Below, piece by piece: positions 1 through 8,177 of a DNA stretch of 64,000 bases. The translations under genes were made by a program, and so were the position numbers. Under the pieces are notes generated by a model, which saw only the letters and a list, made by a program, of their open reading frames with translations, made no database searches and was not told the origin of the DNA. This stretch comes from Agromyces sp. S2-1-8 (GTDB taxonomy: Bacteria > Actinomycetota > Actinomycetes > Actinomycetales > Microbacteriaceae). Each line of letters begins with the position of its first letter. Position 1 is the first letter of the stretch. The stretch lies in assembly GCF_021129215.1 (NCBI RefSeq), contig NZ_JAJOLP010000002.1:1-64000 (forward strand), written 5' to 3'.

Positions 1-2
1 AA

Positions 3-485
3 CTTGACTGGGTGCCGCCAAGCCTCGTGATACGTGACCTGAAGCCCGGTGACTCGGATAGCGCGACCTTCACCTTACACAATGACAATCCCGTGCCCAT
101 CGAGCTCCAAAGCGCCACGTTCCGCCAAGGCGAGTTGTTCACCGGGTCCGACCCGCTCATCGTGGATTTCGCACTTTCTGCGTCCGACGCCTGTCCGCAG
201 AATCCGAATGCCCTGCCGCCCGGCGCAACCGCAACCGTGACGTTGACGGCTTCGCTGCCCGCCACAGCAGGCAATGAGTACCAGGGGCTCTCTGGGATCG
301 CGGTCCTGAGTGTGACCGCGACTGAGGCTTCAGGGTGCGGCGCCACGACCGCTGCACCGGACGATGAGCTGGCGATCACTGGACTCGATGTCACGCTGCC
401 CACGCTCATCGCAATCGCGCTCCTCTTGGTAGGCGGGGTCATCCGCTCGCGCCGCCGGCGGATTGGGTCGGCGTCGAATGCCTAA
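3..485 (+). CDS. Cell-wall-anchored secreted protein, 5' end outside the window
   Basis: The frame is open to the left edge, so the N-terminus and signal peptide are missing. The visible 160 residues look like a beta-rich extracellular domain ending in LAITG, about 20 residues of hydrophobic helix and an Arg-rich tail (SRRRR). That is a classical sortase sorting signal of the LAxTG type used by class E sortases. The next gene starts at 478, inside this one, so the two are translationally coupled. With the SipW-type peptidase two genes on, this looks like an export cluster comparable in logic to TasA/SipW operons. The exact family of the ectodomain is not recognised. Confidence 0.75.
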   Translation, partial: LDWVPPSLVIRDLKPGDSDSATFTLHNDNPVPIELQSATFRQGELFTGSDPLIVDFALSASDACPQNPNALPPGATATVTLTASLPATAGNEYQGLSGIAVLSVTATEASGCGATTAAPDDELAITGLDVTLPTLIAIALLLVGGVIRSRRRRIGSASNA

Positions 486-1644
486 GGCGTGGCCGTGGTT
501 CGGGCTCCTTCTGGCCGCGCTCGGTCTCGCGGCTATGACGGGCGGCGTCACTCAAACCAGTGCCTCGTTCACCGACGCCGGGTACGTCGACACCGAGTTC
601 GCGACCGTCCCGGCAGTCGAGCTTGATTTCGTTGGTCTTGACGCGGGGGAGACGTACTCGCTTGGCTGGACGGCGGATGGGCGCCTCTACTCATGGGGGG
701 CGAACGACCGGGGTCAGCTCGGCCTCGGCGACGATGCGCCCCGCACAGTCCCAACTCAGGTCATCATGCCTGAGGGTGCGCAGGTTGCGCGTGCCAGCGC
801 CGGTATCAACACCTCGATCGCCGTCACTACGACGGGGGAGGCCTACACCTGGGGAAACCCTGACGTTGGGGGCAACACGAGCACACCGACGCGCGTGGAG
901 GCCCTCGTCGGAGAGGACATTGTCGGCGTCTCCTCGGGCGGGTATTTCTATCTTGCTTGGACTTCTGATGGGAGCCTCTATTCGTGGGGTGAGCCTGGCG
1001 GAGGGCGACTTGGGCGTGGTGGAGACGCGCAAGTTCCGGGGCGCGTGACCGCGCAGGGCGTCAACACCTTGGCGGTCACGACCGCCGACGCCGGTCGTTT
1101 CTTCGGGACCGCGTCATTGAGCGACGGCGCGACTGTGGTGATGTGGGGTCAGGACTATTCGGGCACCGGGGGAGTGACGGCGTCGGGTCTTCCCGCCGAG
1201 TCCCCGACGGCCGGGCTTTCAGCCGGGAACAAGTTTGTCTTTGCGTGGACGGAGAACGGTGCGCTCTACTCCACGACGACATCCGCCTTCGCCCTGGTCT
1301 CACCGCCCGCGAACATCATCGGTGCTGAAGTGACCATCCAAGCTGCCGGTCCCAGTTCGTACTTCGTGTGGCGCAGCACTGGTGAGTTGTTCTCCTGGGG
1401 GTCGAATTCCGCCGGACAACTCGGGCTCGGCGACACCGTCGATCGTTCCACTCCCACTTTGGTCACGCTACCCGCGGGCGCACAACCTCTCAGCGTCGCC
1501 GCTGGTGGCGCGCATGCCCTTCTCGCCGCCGGGAATGGCACGTTCTCGGCCGCTGGGTCGAACGGCTTAGGCCAACTCGGCACGAACGATACCGTCGGCA
1601 GAAACACCTTTAGCACACCGGTCCTCATTGAGCGGTGGCCATGA
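478..1644 (+). CDS. Secreted RCC1-repeat beta-propeller protein
   Basis: About 388 residues. A hydrophobic segment at residues 7-24 is followed by TSASFTDAG, which resembles the TxAxFTD motif after SipW-dependent signal peptides. The rest carries repeated blocks of the type LYSWGxNxxGQLGLGD, the hallmark of RCC1/ATS1 repeats; at least six can be counted, so a seven-bladed propeller is likely. In bacteria such proteins are extracellular and of unknown ligand. ATG 478 is preferred to TTG 463 because it overlaps the upstream stop by 8 bp. The stop overlaps the next start (ATGA at 1641). Confidence 0.85.
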   Translation: MPKAWPWFGLLLAALGLAAMTGGVTQTSASFTDAGYVDTEFATVPAVELDFVGLDAGETYSLGWTADGRLYSWGANDRGQLGLGDDAPRTVPTQVIMPEGAQVARASAGINTSIAVTTTGEAYTWGNPDVGGNTSTPTRVEALVGEDIVGVSSGGYFYLAWTSDGSLYSWGEPGGGRLGRGGDAQVPGRVTAQGVNTLAVTTADAGRFFGTASLSDGATVVMWGQDYSGTGGVTASGLPAESPTAGLSAGNKFVFAWTENGALYSTTTSAFALVSPPANIIGAEVTIQAAGPSSYFVWRSTGELFSWGSNSAGQLGLGDTVDRSTPTLVTLPAGAQPLSVAAGGAHALLAAGNGTFSAAGSNGLGQLGTNDTVGRNTFSTPVLIERWP

Positions 1645-2222
1645 CGACCACCAGCACCCGCTCCGGCGTGCCGGCAGCGACTCCCGCTCCGACTCCGATG
1701 AGGCGCGTACCAGGGGTCATCTTAAACGTGTTCGCAATCCTCGGGGTACTGAGCCTGCTCGTTGCTGTCGTCGTTTGGTTCGCCGGAGCTCGAATCGTCG
1801 TCTTCGCCTCGGGATCGATGGCGCCTGCGATACCTGCGGGGGCGATCGCGCTCACCGTCCCTGCTCCGACGGACGAGCTCCAGACCGGGGACATTATCAC
1901 CGTGCAACGTCCCGGCGACGGACATCTCGTGACGCATCGCATCGTAAGGATCGAATTCAGCGGCGCCACATTCGCCACGCTCCGCGGGGATGCGAACAGT
2001 GTCGAAGACGCCACGCCCTATCCGCTGGGATCGACAACCCAGCGGGTCGTGTGGGCAGTCCCAGAGGTCGGCAAGGTGGTTGCTCGCATCCAGTCGCCTT
2101 GGTTGCTTGCAGCCGTCGCCGCACTGCTTGTCGTCCTCGCACTTCCCACCCGGGCATCATCGTCGGCCCCGCCATTCGGTACCTCTAGCGGGAAGAACAC
2201 CGACCGACCGAAGCCACGGTGA
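1641..2222 (+). CDS. sipW: Signal peptidase I, SipW/ER type
   Basis: 193 residues. Transmembrane helix at about residues 27-49, then the catalytic serine in SGSM (Ser59), VTHRIV (His99) and GDAN (116-119), then a C-terminal helix at about 153-172. A Ser/His arrangement without the bacterial Ser/Lys dyad defines the archaeal/ER-like SipW class, which trims TasA-type signal peptides. The ATGA overlap with the RCC1-protein stop argues for start 1641 rather than GTG 1635 and for co-expression with its probable substrates. It would act at the outer face of the cytoplasmic membrane. Confidence 0.88.
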   Translation: MTTTSTRSGVPAATPAPTPMRRVPGVILNVFAILGVLSLLVAVVVWFAGARIVVFASGSMAPAIPAGAIALTVPAPTDELQTGDIITVQRPGDGHLVTHRIVRIEFSGATFATLRGDANSVEDATPYPLGSTTQRVVWAVPEVGKVVARIQSPWLLAAVAALLVVLALPTRASSSAPPFGTSSGKNTDRPKPR

Positions 2223-2819
2223 GGGGGCGTTGGTCACGAGGGCAACGGGGCGCTCCACGCGAACTTGGACACCGGGGTGAACGTGTTGGCATGGGTTGGA
2301 AGGGTACATGGACGTCGACGGGCAGGCTCGGCCGTGGATGTACGGTTGGGAGCTCGAAATCGCCGGCGAAGGGGCACCCACGTCACTCGCCTTGACCGAG
2401 CGGTGCAGCAGGTCTTGGACTATCTCGAGGGGACGAGACTCGGGAAGGTGACCGTCCACGCGGAGATCGGCACGAGCGGCGACGAGGTCAGCGCCGTTTG
2501 AGCGGCGGTGCGGTCATCATGGGGTCTCTCGGTGAGGTGTCTCGCAGTTCCCAAATGGGCGGCGCATCGACGTCGTCGCTCGCACGTTGGACGGTCAGGG
2601 AATTGGATCAGTTGAATGTTGAGGCGCTCGGGCTGCCCCGAATGAAGCAGATCCAGTGAATCACTGGGCTATTTGAAGGCTTCACGTCGCTGAGCCTTAG
2701 TGGAGCAGTCGGTGACCTGTACGGCGTCTGGGACGGAGCGACTTATGCGTTCGGAGCCACCGCCACAATCGTCGTTCGCCCTGTGCGCGTCGTCGTGTCG
2801 GGACTGGCTCGGCGGGGGG
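2223..2819. other. Gap between convergent genes with coding debris
   Basis: No intact gene. A reading frame from about 2309 (starting MDVDGQARPWMYGWELE) appears to continue, after a frame change near 2375, into VTRLDRAVQQVLDYLEG, ending at 2501. Together these look like the remains of one small soluble protein. A 46-codon frame at 2519-2659 ends LDQLNVEALGLPRMKQIQ and may be a further remnant. I cannot assign a family to either. Confidence 0.35.
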
Positions 2820-5315
2820 TCAGATGCGAATCTTGATTGCTTGTCTTCGGGTCGTGACGCCGAGCTTTCGGTAGATCGATCGTTGGTGGGTCTTGATGGT
2901 GTTGAGAGAAACGTAGAGCGCTTCAGCGATCTCGGTGGCGGTCATGCTTGTTCTGAGGAGGTTCAAGATCTCGCGTTCTTTGGGGGTGAGGTGGGCCGCA
3001 GCTTCTGAGTTGGTGTCGTGGCCGGTGAGGAGTTGCCCGATCCAGGTCTCGTGCCGGGATCCCCATTTTGCGTGGAGTTCGAGTGCGGACCTGACTGCGG
3101 GGTCATGAATCGAGAACGGTAGGGCGATCTTCTCGGGTTCGGCGAGGTCGAGTGCGTGCTCGAGTTCGATGTGCGCGGCGCGGTCTCGGTTTGACTGGAA
3201 CGCGGCCAGGGAGCGGGCCAGACCAGCAGACACGGCCACGTAACGGGGATGGTCGAGTCGGCTGCTGAGGACTTGGAGTGCGTGCTCGAACTCGGCTGTG
3301 AGGCCGAGGTGGCGGTAGAGATTTGCGAGCTTTACGAGCACGGTTGGGGTGCTGACGTCTAGCGGGATGGTCTGCGCGACTGATTTGGCAATGTCTCGGC
3401 GTCCGGCAGCATACGCGAGCAGAGCTTGTGCGAGCCGTGTATAGGCTGACCACGGCAGGCCGTGTGTCTCCTTCGTATCGATCCGCGTGACGCGCGTTGC
3501 GGCATCGGCGATGTCGTTTGCGTCACGAGATTCGGCGGCGGTGAAGGCCTCGAACACACTCGCGAGCGCGCCGTACGGGAGTGAACCGTCGCCATGGGCG
3601 CGCGCAGCGAGGAACTTGGTGCGCGCGGTTTGGAGATCGCTCTGCCAGTAGGCGATGAATCCACGGCAGAAGTCCTCGAGGCCCCCGTCGTAGGTTTCCC
3701 ACTCATCGGATGGGATGGCGTCCAGTTGCCCGAGAGTGTGCTGGGCTTCAGTGAACTGTCCGTCGTAGGCGAGCGCGAAACTGAGGTTAGCTGCTGCATG
3801 TCGTGCGATCCTGGTCAGTCCTTGCGCACTCGCCTCGCGGAACGCTGATCTGAGGAATCGTGCGGCGCCACCGCTCTCGCGGCGCAGACGGAGTTCGGTC
3901 CAGCCGATGAGGAACAACAGCCCCACCGCAGTGTTGGCCGGTATCGGTTCGGTCCGCAGCCGGTACTGGAGGGCATCGCAGGCGCTTCTCAGCATGCCGG
4001 CGGAGTGCGCCGTCAACAGGACCGCAACCTCACTGACGAGACCGACTTCCCTGGCGTGTTCGGTATCGAGATGCTCAGCCCGTTCTCGAAGGATGACGGC
4101 TTTGAGCTCGTCACCGACGATCGCGGCGCAGCAGGCACGAAGGGCGATGACGAATGGGTCGGCCGCGAGCTCTGCCGGGAGCCGTTGGCAAATGGAGTCC
4201 AGGGTGGAGGCCTGTCCTTCGAGGACGAGGGACAACCAGCTGTTCCGAATCACCTCGAGTGCGAACTCGAGGTCCTGAGCGCGGATGGCGTGGTCGATGG
4301 CTTCATGCGGGCGGGACATCGCGAGGGATCGGGCTGCGATGGCGTTGAGTTCGCGGTATCTGGCTGGGTCTTGTTGGAGGACGCGTCTCCGGCAGTGCTC
4401 AGCGAAGAGGTCGTGCCAACGGTACTTGGTCTCGAGACCGTCATGGAAAACGTCGATGAGCAGACCAGCGCGGACGCATGCGTCCGCAATGTCGTTCGCA
4501 TTCTGCTGCCCGGTCAGCGCCGCCGCAAGATCGACGTCGAATGTCGAGGTGATCGAGGTTGCGGCGACGAAGTCCTGGAGATCCACGGGGAGCTGGTCGA
4601 GGGTGCGGTCGAACAGTGAAGCGAGTTGATATTGGGTGGCGGGATCTTGTTCGGGCTGGTTCAGGAGGAGGATGCTTCCGGCAGCCCATCCGCCGGTGAG
4701 TGCGTGGATCTCCTCCGGGGAGTAAGCACCGTCTGCCTTGCTGATGGCTTGCTCGAGTTCATCGGAGTCGAAGTCGAGCACCGTTCGGTCGATCAGCGCC
4801 GACCCACCCGTGAGATCCATCGCCGCCGCGGCCCGGGAAATCAGCACGAATCGGGTCTTGACGGTCGAGTTGATGAGTTCTTCAAGGCCGGCCAACGCAT
4901 CGGATGATGTGATGCGATGCAGGTCGTCGATCACCACGGTGGTGGAGTCTGCGTTCTCCTCGAGAAGGGTCGCTACCTCGCGGATCGAACCCGGGGGGCG
5001 GGTCGGCGCAGCGTCGGAGGAATGCTCGTGGGTCCGGTGTGCGGTCGCGATGAGCCGCACGAGATCGAAAGGGCTCTGGTCGAACCGGCTCGCCGTCAGC
5101 CAGATGACAGGATGTTGCTGGGTGCGCGCCCATTCTGCGCACGCGGTGGTCTTTCCGGATCCGGCGGGAGCGATGACGAGGATGGTACGAGCGCGGGAAC
5201 GGGCTGCATTGATCTGCGCGACGATGCGTGGCCGGGAGATCGCGTTTGGTTGTTCGGCGGGTTGAGCGGTGTGTTCCCGGTTGACGGGCTTCCACCCCGG
5301 GACTGGTGCGGGCAT
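2820..5315 (-). CDS. LuxR-family ATP-dependent transcriptional regulator (LAL/MalT type)
   Basis: 831 residues in the classic LAL order. N-terminal STAND-type NTPase with Walker A APAGSGKT (residues 49-56) and Walker B TTVVIDDL (125-132), a long helical TPR-like middle, and a C-terminal LuxR/GerE helix-turn-helix (about 770-831) starting LTPKEREILNLL and containing SLNTIKTHQRSIYRKLGV. Proteins of this architecture switch on target operons when an inducer and ATP bind. It lies next to and in the same direction as a surface-protein gene (5406-7082) but is separated from it by a strong terminator, so it has its own promoter. Start ATG 5315. Confidence 0.9.
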   Translation of the reverse strand: MPAPVPGWKPVNREHTAQPAEQPNAISRPRIVAQINAARSRARTILVIAPAGSGKTTACAEWARTQQHPVIWLTASRFDQSPFDLVRLIATAHRTHEHSSDAAPTRPPGSIREVATLLEENADSTTVVIDDLHRITSSDALAGLEELINSTVKTRFVLISRAAAAMDLTGGSALIDRTVLDFDSDELEQAISKADGAYSPEEIHALTGGWAAGSILLLNQPEQDPATQYQLASLFDRTLDQLPVDLQDFVAATSITSTFDVDLAAALTGQQNANDIADACVRAGLLIDVFHDGLETKYRWHDLFAEHCRRRVLQQDPARYRELNAIAARSLAMSRPHEAIDHAIRAQDLEFALEVIRNSWLSLVLEGQASTLDSICQRLPAELAADPFVIALRACCAAIVGDELKAVILRERAEHLDTEHAREVGLVSEVAVLLTAHSAGMLRSACDALQYRLRTEPIPANTAVGLLFLIGWTELRLRRESGGAARFLRSAFREASAQGLTRIARHAAANLSFALAYDGQFTEAQHTLGQLDAIPSDEWETYDGGLEDFCRGFIAYWQSDLQTARTKFLAARAHGDGSLPYGALASVFEAFTAAESRDANDIADAATRVTRIDTKETHGLPWSAYTRLAQALLAYAAGRRDIAKSVAQTIPLDVSTPTVLVKLANLYRHLGLTAEFEHALQVLSSRLDHPRYVAVSAGLARSLAAFQSNRDRAAHIELEHALDLAEPEKIALPFSIHDPAVRSALELHAKWGSRHETWIGQLLTGHDTNSEAAAHLTPKEREILNLLRTSMTATEIAEALYVSLNTIKTHQRSIYRKLGVTTRRQAIKIRI

Positions 5316-5359
5316 GTGTGAAGGCTATTCCTCTGTGCGGGCAACTTAGAGAAAGAGGA

Positions 5360-5387
5360 GGGGGCAGTTCAAGCCTGAACTGCCCCC
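5360..5387 (-). terminator. Rho-independent terminator of the YVTN surface-protein gene
   Basis: Perfect 12-bp arms (GGGGGCAGTTCA and its complement) around a 4-nt loop. On the minus strand they are followed by the pyrimidine-rich CTCCTCTTTCTC. It sits 18 bp after the stop of the gene at 5406-7082 and before the LAL regulator. Confidence 0.85.
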
Positions 5388-5405
5388 CTTCGGTACGAGT
5401 GCGGG

Positions 5406-7082
5406 CTACTCGGCAACCTTCCGGCGTCGGGTGACGAGGAACGCGATCAGGCCAGCTGCGATTGCGGCAAGGGCTGCAGCCGAGCCAGTCATCAGATCGA
5501 CACCCGTGTGAGCAAGCCCGGCCGCCTCGGACGGAGCTTCGTTCGGTGTCTCAACGGTCGGGGCACCAACCACCTCAAGGTCATACTCCTTGGTGACGGT
5601 GCCGGCGCGCCCCGTCACGGTCACGCTGAAGTGGCTTGAGCCGATCGTCGTCGGCGTTCCGCTGATGATTCCAGTTTCCGGATCGAGGCTGAGGCCGGCA
5701 GGAAGCGTGCCCGCCGTGACTGCATACTCGAACGGGCCGGTTCCAGTCACTGTGATCGCGTGCTCGTAGTCCTCGCCGAGGATACCTGCCTCGGGGGCGG
5801 GTGAGGTGATGACCGGCGGCGCGTAAACAGGGACGTCGTACGTCGCCGATGCCGTGCCGCCCGGGCCGGTGACGGTGACGGTGAATGAATACTCGCCGAT
5901 CGTCGTCGGCGTGCCGCTGATAGTCCCGGTCTTCGTATCCAGGGTGAGTCCGTCAGGCAGCGCACCGTCGCTGATCGAGTACTCGAGCGGGCCGGTACCG
6001 GTCGCGGTCACCGTGTGCGAGTACGCGGAGCCCGTCACGCCGGCGTCCGGTGCCGCGGAGGTGATCTCGGGGAGGGTGAGCAGGCTGACCCTGTAGATGG
6101 GGTCCTTGGGGGCCAAGGCGTCAGCAGCCGCGGCGAAGACGTCACCATCGGCGGGGTTGATCGCTAACTTCCAGGGGTTCTCGACGGAATTGACGGACTG
6201 CACTAGTTCACCGGTTACAGTGTCGATCACCTCCAGCTGCCCGTATAGGCCAGAAACGAACAGTCTGTCCCGCTGCGAGTCAACTTCTACGTCGAACGGG
6301 AGTGCGAATCCTTCGAGCGTGTCGACGATCGCGCCTGCCTCTGGGTCGATGATCGCAACGCTGTTCTCAAGGGCAACATAGACCTTTGAGGACTCCGGGT
6401 CCGCCGAGATCCCGGTGGGTGCCTCGGGCAGTGGCACGTTCTTCAGCACGGTGGATGTCGCGGTATCGACGATGGAGATCGACGATTGGAAGTCGTGGTT
6501 CCCGACATAGAGCTCGCCGCGAGCTGGGTTCGTTTCAAGTTGCCATGACGTCGGCAAGGTGGGCCCAAACGTGATTGGGGCGAGGACCGCGTAGGTGCCT
6601 GCATCGATGACCGTGACGTCCGATTCGAATTGGCCGGACACGAAGACATGATCGGCCCCCTCGTCGTACCGGATGTACTGCGCCATCGACACCGGTATCG
6701 AGGCAAGTTCGTCAAATGTGGCAGCGTCATACGCTGTGACGGTCTCTGCGCCAAGGTTCGCCACCCACACGATGTTCCGGGCCTCGTCCACCGTTACGCC
6801 GTGCGGCGTGGATTGCGTCGGGATCCTTCCGATGATGTCGTTCGTGCTGACGTCGATGACGGCGACGTGATTCTGCTGGGGGACGGCGGCATAGAGACGG
6901 CCATGAGTAGCGTCGAGGGTCATGGTGCTGCTCCCGCCACCGGTGCTGATCTCGGCGACGACCGTGTAGCTGGTGGCGGCCTGTGCGGGCTGCTCGACTG
7001 CGCCTGTGAATACCAGCGAGAGTGCAATAGCACTGCCAATACGGGCGCTCTTGCGCTTGAACCTACTGCTCGATGAGCTCAT
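5406..7082 (-). CDS. LAHTG-anchored surface protein with YVTN propeller and Ig-like repeats
   Basis: 558 residues. Signal peptide at about 1-35 (basic start, hydrophobic core, QAAT end). Residues about 40-330 form YVTN/NHL-like blades (HVAVIDVSTND, VWVANLGAETV, LFVSGLYGQLEVID). Two tandem putative Ig (He_PIG) domains of about 85 residues follow, each with the signature LPxGLxLDxxTGxISGTPTTIG. The C-terminus is LAHTG (523-527), a hydrophobic helix and RRRKVAE: a class E-like sortase signal. A run of 14 G residues lies about 60 bp upstream, on the promoter side. No sortase gene is in view, so the enzyme must be encoded elsewhere. Confidence 0.88.
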   Translation of the reverse strand: MSSSSSRFKRKSARIGSAIALSLVFTGAVEQPAQAATSYTVVAEISTGGGSSTMTLDATHGRLYAAVPQQNHVAVIDVSTNDIIGRIPTQSTPHGVTVDEARNIVWVANLGAETVTAYDAATFDELASIPVSMAQYIRYDEGADHVFVSGQFESDVTVIDAGTYAVLAPITFGPTLPTSWQLETNPARGELYVGNHDFQSSISIVDTATSTVLKNVPLPEAPTGISADPESSKVYVALENSVAIIDPEAGAIVDTLEGFALPFDVEVDSQRDRLFVSGLYGQLEVIDTVTGELVQSVNSVENPWKLAINPADGDVFAAAADALAPKDPIYRVSLLTLPEITSAAPDAGVTGSAYSHTVTATGTGPLEYSISDGALPDGLTLDTKTGTISGTPTTIGEYSFTVTVTGPGGTASATYDVPVYAPPVITSPAPEAGILGEDYEHAITVTGTGPFEYAVTAGTLPAGLSLDPETGIISGTPTTIGSSHFSVTVTGRAGTVTKEYDLEVVGAPTVETPNEAPSEAAGLAHTGVDLMTGSAAALAAIAAGLIAFLVTRRRKVAE

Positions 7083-7140
7083 GAAAATCCTTAATGAGGC
7101 CGAGCGACCATGTCGAGGCGCTGAACATGTGGCGTCTCAA

Positions 7141-7161
7141 GGGGGGGGGGGGGGCGGGGGG
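7141..7161. repeat. Homopolymeric G tract (14 G, C, 6 G)
   Basis: Fourteen G, one C, then six G, located 59 bp before the ATG of the minus-strand surface protein, where it reads as poly-C in the upstream region. Tracts of this length slip during replication and could alter promoter spacing or leader structure. Confidence 0.9.
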
Positions 7162-7631
7162 ACTCTAGGCCTGACGAATCGAAAACTGGGCGATGGTAAC
7201 GACGGCTGTTCGGTTGCAGCGCCGGGTAGCTGGCCGAATCCGCAGAGGCGGAACCTATGGGCCGCCCGCCCAATTGAACCCGCGGTATTCATCCGAGCGA
7301 AACGCGGGCGCCGATCCGTGGGCCCAGATCATTCTCTTTGGGTGAGATCGCGACGCCACGCCGCCCCCTTTGTCGTCGAGGGATAGGTCGAGACTTCGAA
7401 TCACCATTCCAGGGCGTGCCATCCATTACGAACATGATCCCAATTCGTCGTTGGCCCTGGCGTCCCTGTACGCGGACACGACTGCAAGGCTGCCCCTCAC
7501 TCGGAAAGGGTGAGTTTCCGGTTTCCGACACAGCTGATGCTTGCTTCGAACGTTGATCTCGAATCGACTGTACAGGCGCCAGTCTTGGCGATTTCGGGTA
7601 TCGGAGGTGGAACGGGCTTTCTCGCCTCCGT

Positions 7632-7663
7632 CGGTCGGCACCCAGGGCAATGGGTGCCGACCG
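7632..7663. promoter_or_regulatory. Long perfect inverted repeat (operator or orphan hairpin)
   Basis: 13-bp arms CGGTCGGCACCCA and TGGGTGCCGACCG around GGGCAA. No T tract follows on either strand and it lies between divergent genes, so a regulatory site or RNA hairpin is more likely than a terminator. Confidence 0.5.
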
Positions 7664-8177
7664 CTCTCCACAGGACCCGAGCGCCGCCGGCTGCCTTCAT
7701 CGCACGCTGACCGCATCCATGGAGGTACTCAATGCCTGCGTATCAGACCCGCCACCAAGTCGGACGACAGTCCGTCCGTGCTGGCGTGTTGCGCCATCTC
7801 GGGGAGGGGTGGCGACATCAGAGCCTTCGCTCCGCTGCATGGGAGGGCCCGGACGGAGCTGAGGGAATCTGCATGCTGCTATCGGTAGGCGACTTACTTA
7901 ATTGTCGAGGGCTGAGTACTGATGGTCGGCGTTGTGATCTTGGGCTATCGGGTGGGCTGGTTTGCTTGAGTCCGTTCGGCTGTGATGTGTCTGTTGGCAC
8001 GCGCTTGCGGGGTATCCGTGAATTGCGTAACGGTCGTATCGTCCCAACTAGGAGCGCTGGCCGCCGTCTTCCTTGCCTGAGGGGAGCGCCGCCGCCAGTT
8101 GGAGGAAACCGAACTAATGCCCCCCCGTTCCCAACCTTCTGGTCCAGATGCAGTTCTGTGGCCAGCGTGGAGTTCTC

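Larger units (their letters stand above)
7083..8177. other. Divergent intergenic region between two surface-protein genes
   Basis: About 1.1 kb without a credible gene; frames here lack ordinary codon structure. It must hold the promoters of the minus-strand YVTN protein and the plus-strand Ig-like protein. It contains the G tract at 7141 and the long hairpin at 7632. Confidence 0.5.
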
